Below, piece after piece: positions 23,539-32,002 of a stretch of 64,000 bases of DNA (the stretch's first letter is position 1; each line of letters begins with the position of its first letter). This DNA is from 2-02-FULL-66-14 sp037443705 (GTDB lineage: Bacteria > Pseudomonadota > Gammaproteobacteria > Burkholderiales > SG8-39): positions 31,713-95,712 of the forward strand of contig JBBINV010000005.1 in assembly GCA_037443705.1 (NCBI GenBank), read 5' to 3'. Under the pieces are notes generated by a model. It searched no databases. It worked only from the letters and a program-made list of their open reading frames with translations, and was not told where the DNA came from. Position numbers and translations under genes: made by a program.

Positions 23539-26049
23539 TCAGGCCCCCCTCCTCGGCAGCGCGAAGCAGAAGGCCGCACCTTTGTCGCGCGCCGCGCTCG
23601 CCCACACGCGGCCGCCGTGGCGCTCGATGACGCGCCGCACGATCGCGAGGCCCAGGCCGTTCCCGGGGAACTCCTTCTCGCTGTGCAGCCGCTGGCAAAG
23701 GCCGAAGAGCTTGGGCGCGAACGCCATGTCGAACCCGACCCCGTTGTCCTGCACGCAGACCACGGTCTCGTGCGGCCCGGAGCCCCGCGGCTCGAGCGCG
23801 ATCTCCGCCGGATCGCGCGGCGCGGAGTACTTCCAGGCGTTGTCGAAAAGGTTCGCGAGCACGATGCGCATCAGCCCGGGATCGGCGAACGCGCGGATGC
23901 CGGGCTCGATTTTCCAGACGACGTTCCTCGCCGGCTCTCGCGCGCGCAGCTCCTCGGCGAGCTGGCGCGCGAGCGCCGAAAGGTCGATCTCGCGCGGCCG
24001 CAGCTCCTCGCGCCCCAGGCGAAACAGCTTCAGCATGTCGCCGATCAGCGCCCCTACGCGCTCGCTCGAAGCCGCGATCCGCTCGAGGTAATGGCGCGCC
24101 TCGGCCGGCATGGCTTCGGCGTGCTCGCGCGCGAGCAGCGTGCTGAAGCCCGCGATCGCGCGAAGCGGCGCGCGCAGGTCGTGCGACAGCGAGTACGAGA
24201 ACGATTCGAGCTCCCGGTTGGCGGCCTCGAGCTCGCGGGTGCGCTCGGCGATCCGCGAGCCGAGCTCGGCGCGCGCGGCGGCGGTTTCCTGCTGCAGCCG
24301 CCAGCGCTCGATCGCCATCTCGGCGAGCGAGCCGCAGCGCCGGATCGCCGCCCATTCGGATTCGCTCGGCGCGCGCGCTTCCGGCAGGTAGAGCTCGATC
24401 ACGCCGAGCGCGCGGCCGCTTCCGTTCAGGATCGGGACCGACCAGCAGGCGCGCACCTGCTCGAGCGCGGCGAGCCCGGGATTGCCGCGCCACAGCGGGT
24501 CCTCCGGCCCCTCGAGCGAGATCACCGGCTTCATCCCGTAGAGGGCCCAGCCGCAGGTCCCGGTCTCCGGCCCGAGCGCAAGCCCCACCATGCGGCGGCG
24601 GTAGTCCTCGGGCAGGCTCGGCGCGGCGAGAAGTCCCACCTGAGGCCCTTCGGCGCCCGTGGCGAGGATCGCGCAATGCGCGTCCCGGCACGCGGATTCG
24701 AGAAACGCGGCGATCCGGCTGAGGACATTGTCCAGGCGCGTGCCGTGCGCCACGGCGGCGAGCAGCGCGTCGAGCTCATGCGCACCGCCCTGGCCGCGCC
24801 CATCCGGCTCGCGCGCGACGACGACCATGAAATCCTTGCCGAGCCAGCGCGAGGCCGACACCTTGAGCGCGACGCGGACCTCGCTGCCGTCCTTGCGCCG
24901 CCAGGCCGCCTCGCCGGGATAGCTTTCGGTTTCGCCGCGCACCACTCGCTCGTAGCGCTTGCGGCGCTCCTCGTCGCCGAGCGCGGGATGGATGTCGCGC
25001 GGGCCGAGCATCAGCAGCTCCTCCCGCGTGTAGCCGAGCAGGCCGCAGGCGCTCGCGTTGACGTCGACGAACCGCAGCGTGCGCACGTCGACGAGGAACA
25101 CCGCCTCGTCGATCGTGTCCACCGCCTGGCGCAGCCGGCTCTGCGATTCCTGCGCCGCGACGCGCTGCGTCGCCTCGTTGAGCGCGACCATCAGGCGGCT
25201 CGCGCCGTGGTAGCGCAGCTTCTCGATCGAGACCTCGAAATGGCGGGGGCCGGCGCCGGTTTCCGCGCGCAGCAACCAGTCGCGCACCGCGAGACCCTCG
25301 TCGCGCACCTGCGCGGCGAGGCGCGCGAGCCCCGGCACCGGCACCAGGTCGTCGGCGAGCTCAAGGCCGACCAGGTCCTCCGGAAGCACGCCGAACAGGT
25401 TGCAGAAGGCGCGATTCGCGGACTCGATCGCGAGCCGCTCGTCGAGCACCACGATTCCGAGCGGGCGCGTGGCGACGATCTGCGCCGCGTAGGCGTGCGC
25501 CTCGTCGAGCGCCCGGCGGTCCTCGTAGTGGTACGCCTCGAGCGCGATCTCCATGTCGAACAGCACCATCTTGAGCAGCGCATCGAGAACCAGGATGAAC
25601 CTTTCACCGGTGCCGATCTCGCGGGGAAGCCACCGGATCAGGCACGCGAGATATTTCCGGTACGCGCCGATGTACCACTTAGGCTCGACTCCCATCCGGT
25701 AGTGGATCAGTCCGATCCGGAGGCGACTTTCGACGTAGGCGCGGTCGATTCGGCCCTCCACAAGCGCGTCGAAATAGGCGCGGCGAGTCCGGCGCAACTC
25801 GGCCTTGCCCTCGGGGTCCTGCGGCAGACGGGCGCTCGTCTGAGGAAACGAGTAGAGGAAGTCGTAGAACTCGCCGATCATGGCGTCCCGCAATCCGTGC
25901 AAGACGTCCCGCTCCGCGCGCAAGCGCGCGAGATCGTCGTCCGTCAACTCCAGGTATGCAAGCCGCGCGGCAAGCTCCGCCTCGTCCAACCCGATCTCGT
26001 CCCGCACCCTGTACGCCGCCACATCGCGAATCGGCTCGTCCACGCGCAA
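23539..26049 (-). CDS. Globin-coupled sensor histidine kinase
   Basis: An 836-residue soluble kinase. Residues about 20-175 look like a sensor globin: the block RIGLIHYRMGVEPKWYIGAY contains the likely haem-binding His116 and matches the globin-coupled-sensor F-helix pattern. Then PAS (about 190-295), PAS (305-420), GAF (435-585), a coiled linker, HisKA with phospho-His623 (YSLSHDLRAPL) and HATPase (NLFDNAWKYSA, NGLGLAIV). It should sense O2, NO or CO through haem and has no receiver of its own. GGGAGGAGGG precedes the ATG. First gene of a four-gene overlapped operon ending in the ANTAR regulator and another kinase. Confidence 0.9.
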   Translation of the reverse strand: MRVDEPIRDVAAYRVRDEIGLDEAELAARLAYLELTDDDLARLRAERDVLHGLRDAMIGEFYDFLYSFPQTSARLPQDPEGKAELRRTRRAYFDALVEGRIDRAYVESRLRIGLIHYRMGVEPKWYIGAYRKYLACLIRWLPREIGTGERFILVLDALLKMVLFDMEIALEAYHYEDRRALDEAHAYAAQIVATRPLGIVVLDERLAIESANRAFCNLFGVLPEDLVGLELADDLVPVPGLARLAAQVRDEGLAVRDWLLRAETGAGPRHFEVSIEKLRYHGASRLMVALNEATQRVAAQESQSRLRQAVDTIDEAVFLVDVRTLRFVDVNASACGLLGYTREELLMLGPRDIHPALGDEERRKRYERVVRGETESYPGEAAWRRKDGSEVRVALKVSASRWLGKDFMVVVAREPDGRGQGGAHELDALLAAVAHGTRLDNVLSRIAAFLESACRDAHCAILATGAEGPQVGLLAAPSLPEDYRRRMVGLALGPETGTCGWALYGMKPVISLEGPEDPLWRGNPGLAALEQVRACWSVPILNGSGRALGVIELYLPEARAPSESEWAAIRRCGSLAEMAIERWRLQQETAAARAELGSRIAERTRELEAANRELESFSYSLSHDLRAPLRAIAGFSTLLAREHAEAMPAEARHYLERIAASSERVGALIGDMLKLFRLGREELRPREIDLSALARQLAEELRAREPARNVVWKIEPGIRAFADPGLMRIVLANLFDNAWKYSAPRDPAEIALEPRGSGPHETVVCVQDNGVGFDMAFAPKLFGLCQRLHSEKEFPGNGLGLAIVRRVIERHGGRVWASAARDKGAAFCFALPRRGA

Positions 26050-26214
26050 CCCTCCTCCCGGCCGGTGCCGGCTCCTTCGTCTGCATCAAGCGGGGACAGG
26101 GCCTGACTCAAGGATCGGCGGCCGGCTGGTTCGGGGCGGCCGCCGTACGTGCTCCTTCTGGGTACCATAATGCTAGAGGAAACCCGCTTGATCAACGTCA
26201 AGAACTGCACGCAA

Positions 26215-27699
26215 ATGCGACCTCTTTTCATCCTATGGGTCGCCTTGCTCGGCGCGCTCGGCGGCTGCGCGGGGACCGGAGAGTTCTTCCGCGATGCCGG
26301 AGCGCCGCCCGCGCCGCAGCCGCGCGCGCTCGCCGGCTGGCCCTATCGCGAGCTCTGGAACGGCGTCGTGTTCAACGGCGCGAAGGTCGGGTTCACGCGC
26401 CTGGCGCTCGCGCCCGCTGCGGACGCGCCCGGGCGCTGGGATATCGAGTCCGAGGCGGCGCTCAGGATCCGCTTCCTCGGCATCGACAAGCGGGTGAGCC
26501 TGCGCGCGCGCGACCGCGTGCGCGACGATCTCACGCTCGAGCGCTTCGACTACGCCTACGAGCTCGACGGCAGCCCGCTCGCGGTGTCGGGCGAGTCCGA
26601 TGGACGAATCATGGACATGAATGTCGCCGCCAGCGGAGTGCGAGAGGAGAAACGGCTTTTTCTCCAGTCCCCCGTCTATCCGCAAAGCGCGCTCGCGCTG
26701 CTCCCGGTGGCGAAGGGGCTCGCGGTGGGGCGCACGGACCGGTTCACGGTGCTCCAGGGCGAGACGCAGGCGCTCGTGGAGACGACCCAGAGCACGCTCG
26801 CGTACGAGACCAGCACCCTGTTCGAGGGTCCGGCGTTCAGGATCGAGACCCGGTTGCTGGGCCTCGAGACCACGACCTGGATCGCGCCGGACGGACGGCC
26901 GGTGTTCGAGCTCGCGCTCCACGGCACCCTGATCTCGGCGCTCGAGCCCGAGGACGAGGCGAAGCGATACCTGGTGGCGGCGAGCCTCAACAAGGACGAG
27001 GCGCTCGTCGAATTCAGCCTCCTGCGGACGCCGCCCCTCGAGAATCCACGGGCGATCTCGCGGCTGGAGATCGAGCTTTCGGGCCTGCCGCCGGGGCTCG
27101 CGGTGCCAAGCGAGCCGGGCCAGGAATGCCGGCGCGAGGATTCGCGGGTGAGCTGTATCGTCGACCGTCAAGCCCCGACCCTTTCCCGACCCGACGGCAG
27201 GCGGGCCAGGTATCTCGAGCCCACCTTGTCGGTCCCGAGCACCCACGGCGAGATCGCCTCGCTCGCGCGGAGCATTGCCGGCAGCGCGTCCGACGGCGAG
27301 GAACGGCTCGCAAGGCTGCTCGCGTGGATTGACGCCAACATCGCCAAGGAGGCGGTCGACGTGTTCACCGCGGCCGACGTGCTGCGCGAGCGCCGCGCCG
27401 AATGCCAGGGAAACGCCTACCTGCTCGCGGCATTCGCGCGCGCGCTCGGGCTTCCCGCGCGCGTGGTGAACGGCATCGTGTACTCCGGGACGCACGGCGG
27501 GTTCCTCTACCACACCTGGAACGAGATCTGGCTGGAGGGCAAGGGCTGGCGCGCCGCCGACCCTACCTTCGGCCAGGCGCGAGCGGACGCCACGCACCTC
27601 AAGCTCCTGGAGGGGGAGTCGCCGCTCGAGCTCGCGCCGCTCGTCGGCATGGTCGGGAAAGCGCGCATCGACTCGGTCCGCGCCCTCTCGCGCTGGTAG
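26215..27699 (+). CDS. Transglutaminase-like lipoprotein
   Basis: A 494-residue lipoprotein: signal peptide with lipobox LGGC, Cys18 lipidated. The N-terminal 340 residues form an unrecognised beta-rich region. The C-terminal transglutaminase-core domain has Cys397 (RAECQGNAYLLAAFARALGLPARVVNG), His433 (LYHTWNEIW) and Asp449 (GWRAADPTFGQ), a complete Cys-His-Asp triad. In bacteria such domains often act as proteases or amidases on envelope targets. The start at 26215 is chosen for the lipoprotein signal. Divergent from the globin kinase and 15 bases upstream of yciB. Confidence 0.87.
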   Translation: MRPLFILWVALLGALGGCAGTGEFFRDAGAPPAPQPRALAGWPYRELWNGVVFNGAKVGFTRLALAPAADAPGRWDIESEAALRIRFLGIDKRVSLRARDRVRDDLTLERFDYAYELDGSPLAVSGESDGRIMDMNVAASGVREEKRLFLQSPVYPQSALALLPVAKGLAVGRTDRFTVLQGETQALVETTQSTLAYETSTLFEGPAFRIETRLLGLETTTWIAPDGRPVFELALHGTLISALEPEDEAKRYLVAASLNKDEALVEFSLLRTPPLENPRAISRLEIELSGLPPGLAVPSEPGQECRREDSRVSCIVDRQAPTLSRPDGRRARYLEPTLSVPSTHGEIASLARSIAGSASDGEERLARLLAWIDANIAKEAVDVFTAADVLRERRAECQGNAYLLAAFARALGLPARVVNGIVYSGTHGGFLYHTWNEIWLEGKGWRAADPTFGQARADATHLKLLEGESPLELAPLVGMVGKARIDSVRALSRW

Positions 27700-27714
27700 A
27701 ATGCGCCGCTCGGC

Positions 27715-28251
27715 ATGAAGTTCCTGTTCGACCTCTTCCCGGTCATCCTCTTTTTCGTCGCCTTCAAGCTGGCCGGCATCTACGTCGCCACCGCAGTCGC
27801 GATCGCCGCCACGTTCCTGCAGATCGGCTGGCTGGCGATCCGGAAGAAGAAGATCGACATGATGCTCTGGGCGAGCCTCGGGATCATCGTGGTGTTCGGC
27901 GGGGCGACCCTGCTGCTCCGGGACGAGACCTTCATCAAGTGGAAGCCCACGGTGCTTTACTGGCTCTTCGGCGCGGTGCTTGCGATCGCCGAGCTCGCGT
28001 TCCGGCGCAACCTCATCCGCGCCATGCTCTCGGAGCAGGTGCGGCTGCCCGGCCCGGTGTGGGCCCGGCTCAACTGGAGCTGGATCGGGTTCTTCGCCGC
28101 GATGGGAGGCCTGAACCTCTACGTCGCCTACAATTTCTCCACCGACCTGTGGGTGAGCTTCAAGCTGTTCGGCGGCGTGGGGCTGATGCTGCTGTTCGTC
28201 ATTGCGCAGGCGGTGTTCCTCGCGCGCCATCTCGAGGAGCCCAGGCCGTGA
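27715..28251 (+). CDS. yciB: Inner-membrane septation protein YciB (IspZ)
   Basis: A 178-residue protein with about five membrane segments starting MKFLFDLFPVILFFVAFKL, which is nearly diagnostic of the YciB/intracellular septation protein A family. The family is needed for normal cell envelope structure and septation in some bacteria; the molecular activity is unsettled. The stop overlaps the bolA start (GTGA), a pairing common in betaproteobacteria. Confidence 0.93.
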   Translation: MKFLFDLFPVILFFVAFKLAGIYVATAVAIAATFLQIGWLAIRKKKIDMMLWASLGIIVVFGGATLLLRDETFIKWKPTVLYWLFGAVLAIAELAFRRNLIRAMLSEQVRLPGPVWARLNWSWIGFFAAMGGLNLYVAYNFSTDLWVSFKLFGGVGLMLLFVIAQAVFLARHLEEPRP

Positions 28252-28520
28252 GCTTCGCCGACGAGATGCGCCGCAGGCTCCAGGCGCTCGCGCCGGAAAG
28301 GCTCGAGCTCCTCGACGAGAGCGCGCAGCACGCGGGCCACGCGGGCTCCCGCCCCGGCGGCAATACCCACTGGCGGCTCCTGATCGTGTCGAGCGCGTTC
28401 TCCGGCAAGCCCACGGTGGCGCGCCACCGCATGGTCTACGCGGCGCTCGGCGAGCTGATGAACGATCCGATCCATGCGCTCGCGATCACGGCCCGCGCGC
28501 CGGGCGAACCTGGCGCATAA
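28248..28520 (+). CDS. BolA family protein
   Basis: A 90-residue BolA-like protein: ELLDESAQHAGHAG at the start and SSAFSGKPTVARHRMVYAALGELM, DPIHALAI at the end are the family hallmarks. BolA proteins pair with monothiol glutaredoxins in iron-sulfur handling or act as regulators; the conserved His of PTVARHRMVY is present. GTG start at 28248 overlaps yciB. Followed by the ppiC-type gene 41 bases on. Confidence 0.92.
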   Translation: MSFADEMRRRLQALAPERLELLDESAQHAGHAGSRPGGNTHWRLLIVSSAFSGKPTVARHRMVYAALGELMNDPIHALAITARAPGEPGA

Positions 28521-28530
28521 TGCCCCGGAT

Positions 28531-28548
28531 TTCTTCGAAGAATTCTTC
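28531..28548. repeat. Triple alternating hexamer palindrome before the prolyl isomerase gene
   Basis: TTCTTC-GAAGAA-TTCTTC contains two overlapping perfect 12-base palindromes (28531-28542 and 28537-28548). It lies between the bolA stop and the isomerase start, 13 bases before the ATG, in an otherwise very GC-rich region. It could be a regulator site or an RNA hairpin near the ribosome site. Confidence 0.55.
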
Positions 28549-28561
28549 TGAAAGGCAAACG

Positions 28562-29350
28562 ATGAAACTGCCGATCCTCGCCGCGGCGCTCGCCGCCCTG
28601 CCCACCCTCGCGGCGGCGCAGGCCCCCGCGCCCGAGAAAGGGCCGCTCGCGACCGTCAACGGCGTCGCGGTGCCGCGCGAGCGCATGGAGTTCATGATCA
28701 AGCAGCAGGCCGCGCGCGGAACGCCGGACAACCCGCAGATCCGGACCCAGCTGCGCGAGGAGCTGATCAACCGCGAGGTGCTCCTGCAGGAGGCGACCCG
28801 CACCGGCATCGCCAGGAGCCGCGACGTACAGACGCAGCTCGAGCTCGCGCGCCAGGAGGTCATCGTACAGGCGTACCTGCGCAGCTACCTCGAGAAGAAC
28901 CCGGTGAGCGACGCCGAGATCCAGTCCGAGTACGACCGCGCCAAGGCCCAGACCGGCACCACCGAGTACAAGGCGCGCCACATCCTGGTGGAGACCGAGG
29001 ACGAGGCGAAACGCCTGATCGCGGAGCTGAAGAAAGGGGCCAAGTTCGAGGAGCTGGCGCAGAAGCACTCCAGGGACTCGAACAAGGACCGCGGCGGGGA
29101 CCTCGGCTGGAACGTGCCCGGGATCTACGACAAGACCTTCGCGGAGGCGATGGTCAAGCTCGAGAAGGGCAGGATGACGGAAGCGCCGGTGCAGACCCGC
29201 TTCGGTTTCCACGTGATCCGCCTGGACGACGTGCGCCCGGTCAAGTTCCCCGCGCTCGCCGAGGTAAAGGGCCGCATCCAGCAGCGCCTGACGCAGATCA
29301 GAATCGAGAAGCTGGTGTCGGACCTGCGCGGAAAGGCGAAGGTCGAGTAG
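28562..29350 (+). CDS. PpiC-type (parvulin) periplasmic peptidyl-prolyl isomerase
   Basis: A 262-residue exported foldase. Signal peptide residues 1-20 (ending AAAQA), N-terminal SurA-like helical region, then a parvulin domain (about 130-225) with the marker stretches YKARHILVETEDEAKRLI, GGDLGW and TRFGFHVIRLDD. Such proteins assist folding of outer-membrane or periplasmic proteins. An AAAGG ribosome site precedes the ATG. The stop is 4 bases from the end of the convergent glycan operon. Confidence 0.92.
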   Translation: MKLPILAAALAALPTLAAAQAPAPEKGPLATVNGVAVPRERMEFMIKQQAARGTPDNPQIRTQLREELINREVLLQEATRTGIARSRDVQTQLELARQEVIVQAYLRSYLEKNPVSDAEIQSEYDRAKAQTGTTEYKARHILVETEDEAKRLIAELKKGAKFEELAQKHSRDSNKDRGGDLGWNVPGIYDKTFAEAMVKLEKGRMTEAPVQTRFGFHVIRLDDVRPVKFPALAEVKGRIQQRLTQIRIEKLVSDLRGKAKVE

Positions 29351-29354
29351 CCGC

Positions 29355-30233
29355 TCAGCGCTTCGCGAGCGCGAGGAGCACCGCGCCGAGCGCGCCGCTC
29401 GCGACGAGCGCGGCGCCCAGCGCGAGGTACGCCACCGCGCCCAGCACGAAGCCGCTCTCGGGCGAATAACCCGAAAGCCCGAAGAGCGCGGCGTACGCCG
29501 CCTCGCGCACCCCGATGCCCTGGACCGTGGCGGGCACCGCCCGGGCGATCTCGGCCGCCGTCGCTACGGCGAGCAGCGTGTACCACGGGATCTCGATCCC
29601 GAGGCGCAGCGCCGCGAATTGCACGACCGCGAGCCAGAGCGCGAGCGCCGCGAGCGACAGCGCGAGCGGCCCGGCGTTGCCGCGCGCCGTGCCGTCCTCG
29701 ATCGCTTCACGAAGCCGTTCGTTCCAGTTCCCCGGGAGGGGGATGCGTCGAATCAGGGACGGAAGCAGACCCATCCCCGCGAGACCCAGCACCGCGGCGG
29801 CCCCGAGAGCGCGCCACGACGCGGAGCCCGCGCCGGCGAGCTCCATCGCCGCGACGCCGAGCGCGAGCCCGGCGAGCATCGAGGCGAGGCCGAGCAGCCG
29901 CTCGCGCACCAGGATCGCGACGAGCGCGAGGTCGCCGGTCCGGCCGCCACGCAAGGCAAAGAACCGGTAGACGTCGCCGCCGATGTTGCCCGGCGAGACC
30001 GCGTTGGCAAGGTTGGCGTAGAGGTAGCGCGCGGTGCCCGCGCGGCCGCCGCCCGAAAGGAGATGCCAGCGCGCCGCGAGCGGCGCGAACGTCGTGCACG
30101 CGAGCAGCACCGCCGCAGCCACCGCCCCCGGCGTGAGCCGCGCCGCGGCTTCGGCGAGCCTGGGCCAGTCGAGGAGCCAGAGCGCGGCCGCGAGGAGCGC
30201 GATGCCCGCGAGCCACCTGGCGAGCGTCTTCAC
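29355..30233 (-). CDS. Flippase-like membrane protein (UPF0104/LPG-synthase TM region)
   Basis: A 292-residue protein with about eight membrane segments. The pattern NLANAVSPGNIGGDVYRFFAL near 75-95 and the later AAEIARAVPATVQGIGVREAAY are hallmarks of the lysylphosphatidylglycerol-synthase TM/UPF0104 family, often found in glycan and lipid-glycosylation clusters and thought to move or handle lipid-linked substrates. GTG start at 30233 overlaps the methyltransferase stop. Last gene of the glycan operon; substrate unknown. Confidence 0.85.
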   Translation of the reverse strand: MKTLARWLAGIALLAAALWLLDWPRLAEAAARLTPGAVAAAVLLACTTFAPLAARWHLLSGGGRAGTARYLYANLANAVSPGNIGGDVYRFFALRGGRTGDLALVAILVRERLLGLASMLAGLALGVAAMELAGAGSASWRALGAAAVLGLAGMGLLPSLIRRIPLPGNWNERLREAIEDGTARGNAGPLALSLAALALWLAVVQFAALRLGIEIPWYTLLAVATAAEIARAVPATVQGIGVREAAYAALFGLSGYSPESGFVLGAVAYLALGAALVASGALGAVLLALAKR

Positions 30234-30940
30234 GCCGCGCGTCCGTAGACCGTCAGCAGGTGCCGCGGCTGCATGAAGCTCGCGTGCGGCGCGGGCTCGC
30301 CTTCGCGCCACGCGAGGCCGTGGGCGCGCGCTTGCTCGCGCAATCCCGGCCCCTCGCAGCGTCTCGGCAGGAGATAAAGGTACGGAACGCGCTCCCTGAG
30401 AAATGCCTCGTCTGTCTCTCCGTGGATCAGAAGAGCGATTCTCAACGCGATCGCATCCAGCCACCGGCCCCGGATCGACGCGAGCACGCGCCGCACGAGC
30501 CAGAGCATCCGGTTGCAGGGACCGCAGTCCGGGAGCGAGGCGATGAGCAGCCCGCCCGGCGCAAGATCGGCCGCGAGCTTCGCGAGGAGCATCCCGGTCG
30601 GCGCTTCGATCAGGTGCAGCGCCGAGTCGCTCACGATGACATCGAAGGGTCCGGCGTCGAAGCGCAGGTAGTCGGCGCACGAGAATTCGATCCGTTTCGC
30701 GTCGAACCGTCCGGCGCGCGCGCGCTCGATGTTCGCCGCCGACAGATCGATTCCGCGAAAGCTCGCCTGCGGCATTCTTTCGGCGAGCGCGAAGACATGC
30801 GCGCCGGTGCCGCAGCCGATGTCGAGAACCCGCAGGCTCGCGCCGGCGTCGACCCGGCGCACGACCGCATCCGCGAACCACGCCGCGCGCGCGGCGGGCG
30901 CGCCGAAGGTCGATCCGGCGAAGGGCGCGGCGCCGCTCAC
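30230..30940 (-). CDS. Class I SAM-dependent methyltransferase (glycan cluster)
   Basis: A 236-residue methyltransferase. SAM motif I is VLDIGCGTGAHVFAL, followed by FRGIDLSAANIERAR and FDVIVSDSALHLIE. The C-terminal part looks non-membrane. GTG start at 30940 overlaps the deacetylase stop (GTGA). The substrate is unknown; the position suggests methylation of a sugar or lipid carrier intermediate. Confidence 0.83.
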   Translation of the reverse strand: MSGAAPFAGSTFGAPAARAAWFADAVVRRVDAGASLRVLDIGCGTGAHVFALAERMPQASFRGIDLSAANIERARAGRFDAKRIEFSCADYLRFDAGPFDVIVSDSALHLIEAPTGMLLAKLAADLAPGGLLIASLPDCGPCNRMLWLVRRVLASIRGRWLDAIALRIALLIHGETDEAFLRERVPYLYLLPRRCEGPGLREQARAHGLAWREGEPAPHASFMQPRHLLTVYGRAA

Positions 30941-31956
30941 AGCCCGGCGCGCTCGAGCACCTGCGCCGGGCTCGAGAACGCGAGATGGCCGGACGCGCGC
31001 ACGTGCGAGAGGAAGTCGCGGTAGGCCGCGCGCATGTCCGGATTGCCCGAGAAGCGCGCCTCGCAGTGCGTGAGCAGCACCACCACGCCGCCCGAGCGCG
31101 CGATCGCGTCCGCGCACTCGATCCACAGGCGCGCGATCTCGCTCGCGCGGTAGCCGAGGAACAGGAGCGATCCGTCGCGCGGCAGGCTCACCGGGATCTC
31201 GGGCATCCCTTCCGCGAGGAACGGGCGCGCGCTCGCGCAGCCGTTGTTCGGCACCGGGAACAGCCCGCCCGAGGTCGGGATGCTGCTGTCGTAGCGGTAC
31301 AGCCCCTGCAGGTCCGCGAGCAGCGCGCGCGTGCGAAGCAGCGAGGGCGCGCGATAGCCCGCGACGCCGTAGCGGGTGATCATCTCGCGCGCGGCGTTCA
31401 GGCGCTGCGCGCGCGCGGCGGGCGCGGCGAAGGGCGTGCGGTTCGCGTGATCGTAGCCGTGCACGCCGATCTCGTGGCCGCGCGCGCGCGCCTCCGTCAG
31501 CAGCGCGTGCTCGAGCGGCCAGGCGCAAGGCACCACGAAGTTCACCGAGCGGGCGCCTGCCGCCTCCTCCATCGGCAGGAAATCGCGCGCGAGATTTTGC
31601 AGTCCCTCCGGGGAATCGAGGTCGTGGGACAGGATCACCGGCGCCGCGCCGCCCGCGAAGGGCGAGCGGGCCCCGAGCGCGTCGGCAAGGAAGTCCGCGC
31701 TCAGGTCGAGCGGCCAGACCGGAAATCGCGCCCAGGTGCCGCTGCGGCGCCGCTGCAGCCGGCCGAGCGCGCTCGCGAGAACCGATCGAAACCTCCCTGG
31801 AATCCGCTGGTACGAAAACGGCAGGCGGGAGGACGCGGGGGGCGATTCCGTGAACGCGGCGAGCGAACGAAGGTTCTGAACGATTTCCCGGTCCCCCCCT
31901 GGGACCGAACCTTCCGCAAGTGCATCCCAGACCGATTCCGGCAATGAAATGCGCAT
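30937..31956 (-). CDS. Polysaccharide deacetylase-family protein
   Basis: A 339-residue NodB-type esterase. Metal-site motifs are recognisable: SHDLDS (first Asp block), GVHGYDHANR (the HxxxH pair) and RAPSLLR; a late block, VVVLLTHCEARF, supplies the usual His. These enzymes remove N- or O-acetyl groups from sugars, or act as amidohydrolases. I chose the ATG at 31956, where the homologous core starts; a GTG at 32025 would overlap the upstream gene by 23 bases. Inside the glycan operon. Confidence 0.85.
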   Translation of the reverse strand: MRISLPESVWDALAEGSVPGGDREIVQNLRSLAAFTESPPASSRLPFSYQRIPGRFRSVLASALGRLQRRRSGTWARFPVWPLDLSADFLADALGARSPFAGGAAPVILSHDLDSPEGLQNLARDFLPMEEAAGARSVNFVVPCAWPLEHALLTEARARGHEIGVHGYDHANRTPFAAPAARAQRLNAAREMITRYGVAGYRAPSLLRTRALLADLQGLYRYDSSIPTSGGLFPVPNNGCASARPFLAEGMPEIPVSLPRDGSLLFLGYRASEIARLWIECADAIARSGGVVVLLTHCEARFSGNPDMRAAYRDFLSHVRASGHLAFSSPAQVLERAGL

Positions 31957-32002
31957 GCCGCGGGCCCATTCGGGGCCGGGGCCCGCCTCGATTCGCCGGC
32001 AG

